Origin: Bacteroidales bacterium
GTDB taxonomy: Bacteria; Bacteroidota; Bacteroidia; Bacteroidales; PUMT01
Length of the DNA: 8,973 nucleotides
Direction: 5' to 3'
NCBI GenBank assembly: GCA_007132365.1
Contig: SLOS01000257.1
Coordinates: 1 to 8,973 of the forward strand
The notes beneath the pieces are model-generated. The model saw only the letters and a program-made list of their open reading frames with translations, made no database searches and was not told the DNA's origin. The first letter of the stretch is position 1. Every line of letters begins with the position of its first letter. The translations under genes and the position numbers were made by a program. Shown here in pieces: positions 7,864 to 8,973 of this stretch.

Positions 7864-7871
7864 CAAAAATA
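7864..7871 (-). promoter_or_regulatory. Likely -7 promoter element of gpmI
   Basis: On the minus strand TATTTTTG followed by CAGG matches the Bacteroidota TAnnTTTG -7 element. Transcription would start near 7858-7860, leaving a leader of about 26 nt before the gpmI ATG. No good TTTG -33 element is found at the usual distance. A small inverted repeat occupies the spacer instead. Confidence 0.6.
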
Positions 7872-7874
7872 TTC

Positions 7875-7893
7875 TTTTTAGCGCAGCTAAAAA
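7875..7893. repeat. Short inverted repeat in the gpmI promoter spacer
   Basis: TTTTTAGC (7875-7882) and GCTAAAAA (7886-7893) are perfect inverted copies around GCA. The repeat falls where the gpmI -7/-33 spacer would be and upstream of the divergent promoter. It could be an operator half-site pair. The AT-rich arms also make chance formation fairly likely. Confidence 0.4.
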
Positions 7894-7945
7894 ACCGGTA
7901 TCCAAAAAAAATGCCGGCGGCCTTTTCACTTTTATTTGATTTTGA

Positions 7946-7953
7946 TACTTTTG
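7946..7953 (+). promoter_or_regulatory. Likely -7 promoter element of the DUF3267 gene
   Basis: TACTTTTG followed by CAC is an exact TAnnTTTG match and the same octamer as in the glnN promoter. The expected start is near 7958-7960, about 57 nt upstream of the ATG at 8016. A TTTG occurs at 7935-7938 but is too close to be the -33 element, and no good match lies 19-21 bp upstream. Confidence 0.6.
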
Positions 7954-8015
7954 CACTACTGCCTGGTTAAAAAACAAGCAGAATAAATAACAAGCCAGGG
8001 TAAAGGAAGATTTTA

Positions 8016-8654
8016 ATGCCCAAAGATATAAACCCCCGGATAGAACAACTTAATGATCCGGAAAAATACCGCCTTATTAAAACCCTGAGGCACGATGAAG
8101 TGGTACATTTTGTTGTTGAGCAACTGAAACGATTCAGATTGCCGATGCTCTTCTTTTATGGATTCACCTCAGCATTACTGATGCTGATAGTTGCATTCAG
8201 TATATATAATTATTATAATCCCGTTATTTCAATGTGGTCATGGTTTCTTTATTTGCTTTCAGGGATATTTTCGGGAATGATTCTCGTTATACCGTTTCAT
8301 GAAGGGATGCACGGACTGGCTTACAGGATTGCCGGAGCAAAAAAGGTTAAATACGGCATGGACCTTAAACAGATGCTTTTTTACGCGAGCGCTCCCGGAT
8401 TTGTAGCCGGCAGTAAGGATTTCATGCTGGTTGCCCTTTTCCCTTTCACTATTATCAATATTTTTTTTACTGCCGGAATTGTTTTTGGTGAGCCACCCCT
8501 GCAATGGGGCTCACTGGTCGCTCTGTTTGTACACAGCACTCTTTGCGTTGGCGATTTTGCCATGATAAACTATATGGTATCGTTTCAGGGCAGGAAATTG
8601 TACACTTATGATGATGAGCTTAAAAAAACGAGTTATTTTTTTATCCGGTGCTGA
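8016..8654 (+). CDS. DUF3267 putative membrane zincin metalloprotease
   Basis: The 212-residue integral membrane protein has about four hydrophobic segments (roughly 43-63, 73-93, 135-157 and 164-188). The second segment leads into HEGMH (His95, Glu96, His99), the HExxH zinc-peptidase signature, placed at the membrane face as in site-2-protease-like enzymes. The later GDFAMINYM (about 179-187) supplies an Asp that could be the third zinc ligand. This arrangement fits the DUF3267 (putative zincin peptidase) family. The substrate is unknown and activity is inferred from the motif only. The start is supported by AAGGAAG about 6-7 nt upstream, one of the few Shine-Dalgarno-like sequences in the window. 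It is transcribed divergently from gpmI and appears monocistronic, with 218 bp before the next gene. Confidence 0.82.
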   Translation: MPKDINPRIEQLNDPEKYRLIKTLRHDEVVHFVVEQLKRFRLPMLFFYGFTSALLMLIVAFSIYNYYNPVISMWSWFLYLLSGIFSGMILVIPFHEGMHGLAYRIAGAKKVKYGMDLKQMLFYASAPGFVAGSKDFMLVALFPFTIINIFFTAGIVFGEPPLQWGSLVALFVHSTLCVGDFAMINYMVSFQGRKLYTYDDELKKTSYFFIRC

Positions 8655-8778
8655 ATACAAACTACCATATATCGCGCCAATGGAGGTTCAACGTACCGGG
8701 ATCATCCATTATTTTCCCTTTCGGGGATCAGGCAGAACCCGATCAGCAACGGCAGGCGGCATAATATTTTTTTCTTAT

Positions 8779-8826
8779 GTTTTATAGTGAGTCAGGTAAA
8801 TAATTTTACTTAACTTACTATAGAAT
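8779..8826 (+). repeat. Long imperfect hairpin between the DUF3267 gene and the secreted-protein gene
   Basis: Arms 8779-8800 and 8805-8826 pair over 22 positions around a TAAT loop. In plus-strand RNA there are four G-U wobbles and a single C-A mismatch (8793/8812). In minus-strand RNA the wobbles become C-A mismatches, so the structure favours plus-strand transcription. The stretch after the stem is U-rich (GAAUUUAUUUC) but not a clean U run. It may be a weak terminator for the DUF3267 gene or a 5' element of the next gene. Confidence 0.55.
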
Positions 8827-8843
8827 TTATTTCTGCGTTATCC

Positions 8844-8851
8844 CATATTTG
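8844..8851 (+). promoter_or_regulatory. Possible -7 element of the right-edge gene
   Basis: CATATTTG differs from TAnnTTTG at the first base of the motif and lies 21 bp before the ATG at 8873. No convincing -33 element is visible. This is a weak call made from position and partial match. Confidence 0.3.
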
Positions 8852-8872
8852 TTTAACCTAAACTGAACAGCT

Positions 8873-8973
8873 ATGAAAATGATTAAACCCCTGGGAATAC
8901 TATTCCTTGCTTCTGCTTTTGCACTGCCGGTCACGGCGCAAATACCCCGGGCGAGAGATATCAAAAGGGTAAT
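8873..8973 (+). CDS. Secreted protein, N-terminal 33 codons only (right edge)
   Basis: An ATG at 8873 opens a frame that runs to the window edge. The first residues are a clear Sec signal peptide: basic start (MKMIK), hydrophobic core (LGILFLASAFALP) and a likely cleavage site at VTA-Q, followed by IPRARDIKRV. This Ala-Gln ending is common in Bacteroidota exported proteins. Only about ten mature residues are visible, so the family cannot be named. There is no Shine-Dalgarno sequence. A hairpin lies 46 bp upstream of the ATG. Confidence 0.7.
   Translation, partial: MKMIKPLGILFLASAFALPVTAQIPRARDIKRV

Noticed and set aside
7464..7970. Plus-strand open frame of 168 codons
   Set aside because: Mostly antisense to the N-terminal part of gpmI. 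It also runs through both divergent promoter elements, so it is not credible as a gene.
8708..8733. Possible terminator hairpin (TCGGG/CCCGA) after the DUF3267 gene
   Set aside because: The stem is only 5 bp with a 12-nt loop, and the nearest T run is over 30 nt downstream. The hairpin at 8779-8826 is a better candidate.
8680..8787. A 35-codon plus-strand frame starting at the ATG at 8680
   Set aside because: No ribosome site, no recognisable sequence and no promoter. Its end runs into the hairpin arm, so it looks like chance.

Overview
The window looks like core chromosome of a member of the Bacteroidota (Bacteroidales/Marinilabiliales-like). The main clues are a type III glutamine synthetase (GlnN), a DUF3109 cysteine-rich protein, exported sugar-enzyme homologues with lipoprotein-like signals, starts that mostly lack a Shine-Dalgarno sequence, and promoters of the Bacteroidota form (a -7 element TAnnTTTG, once with a TTTG -33 element). 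I cannot name the species.

Layout from left to right. Positions 1-1877 (minus) hold the N-terminal 625 residues of glnN, whose C-terminus lies beyond the left edge. The 265-bp gap 1878-2142 contains a well-formed glnN promoter, a run of nine G (minus strand) and a perfect-stem intrinsic terminator for the gene to the right. Positions 2143-6312 hold four minus-strand genes: an exported sugar isomerase/epimerase-like TIM barrel, an exported DUF6807 ('PmoA') protein, an M20 dipeptidase and a DUF3109 protein. The DUF3109 gene overlaps gpmI (6309-7832, cofactor-independent phosphoglycerate mutase) by 4 bp (ATGA). A divergent promoter region (7833-8015) separates gpmI from a plus-strand DUF3267 membrane zincin-like gene (8016-8654). 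A 218-bp gap with a long imperfect hairpin follows, then the first 33 codons of a secreted protein that runs off the right edge.

How the genes may work together: gpmI and DUF3109 are almost certainly one transcription unit. The DUF6807 protein and the epimerase-like protein are both exported, adjacent and co-oriented. They probably form a small periplasmic or surface carbohydrate-processing pair that ends at the terminator. The M20 peptidase may be read through from upstream, but its 94-bp and 119-bp flanking gaps leave this open. glnN is set apart by the terminator and its own promoter.

I found no mobile element, CRISPR array, rRNA, tRNA or defence system, and no convincing evidence of a wholly new system. 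The points most worth a second look are the exported epimerase/DUF6807 pair, the 8779-8826 hairpin and the G9 tract upstream of glnN.
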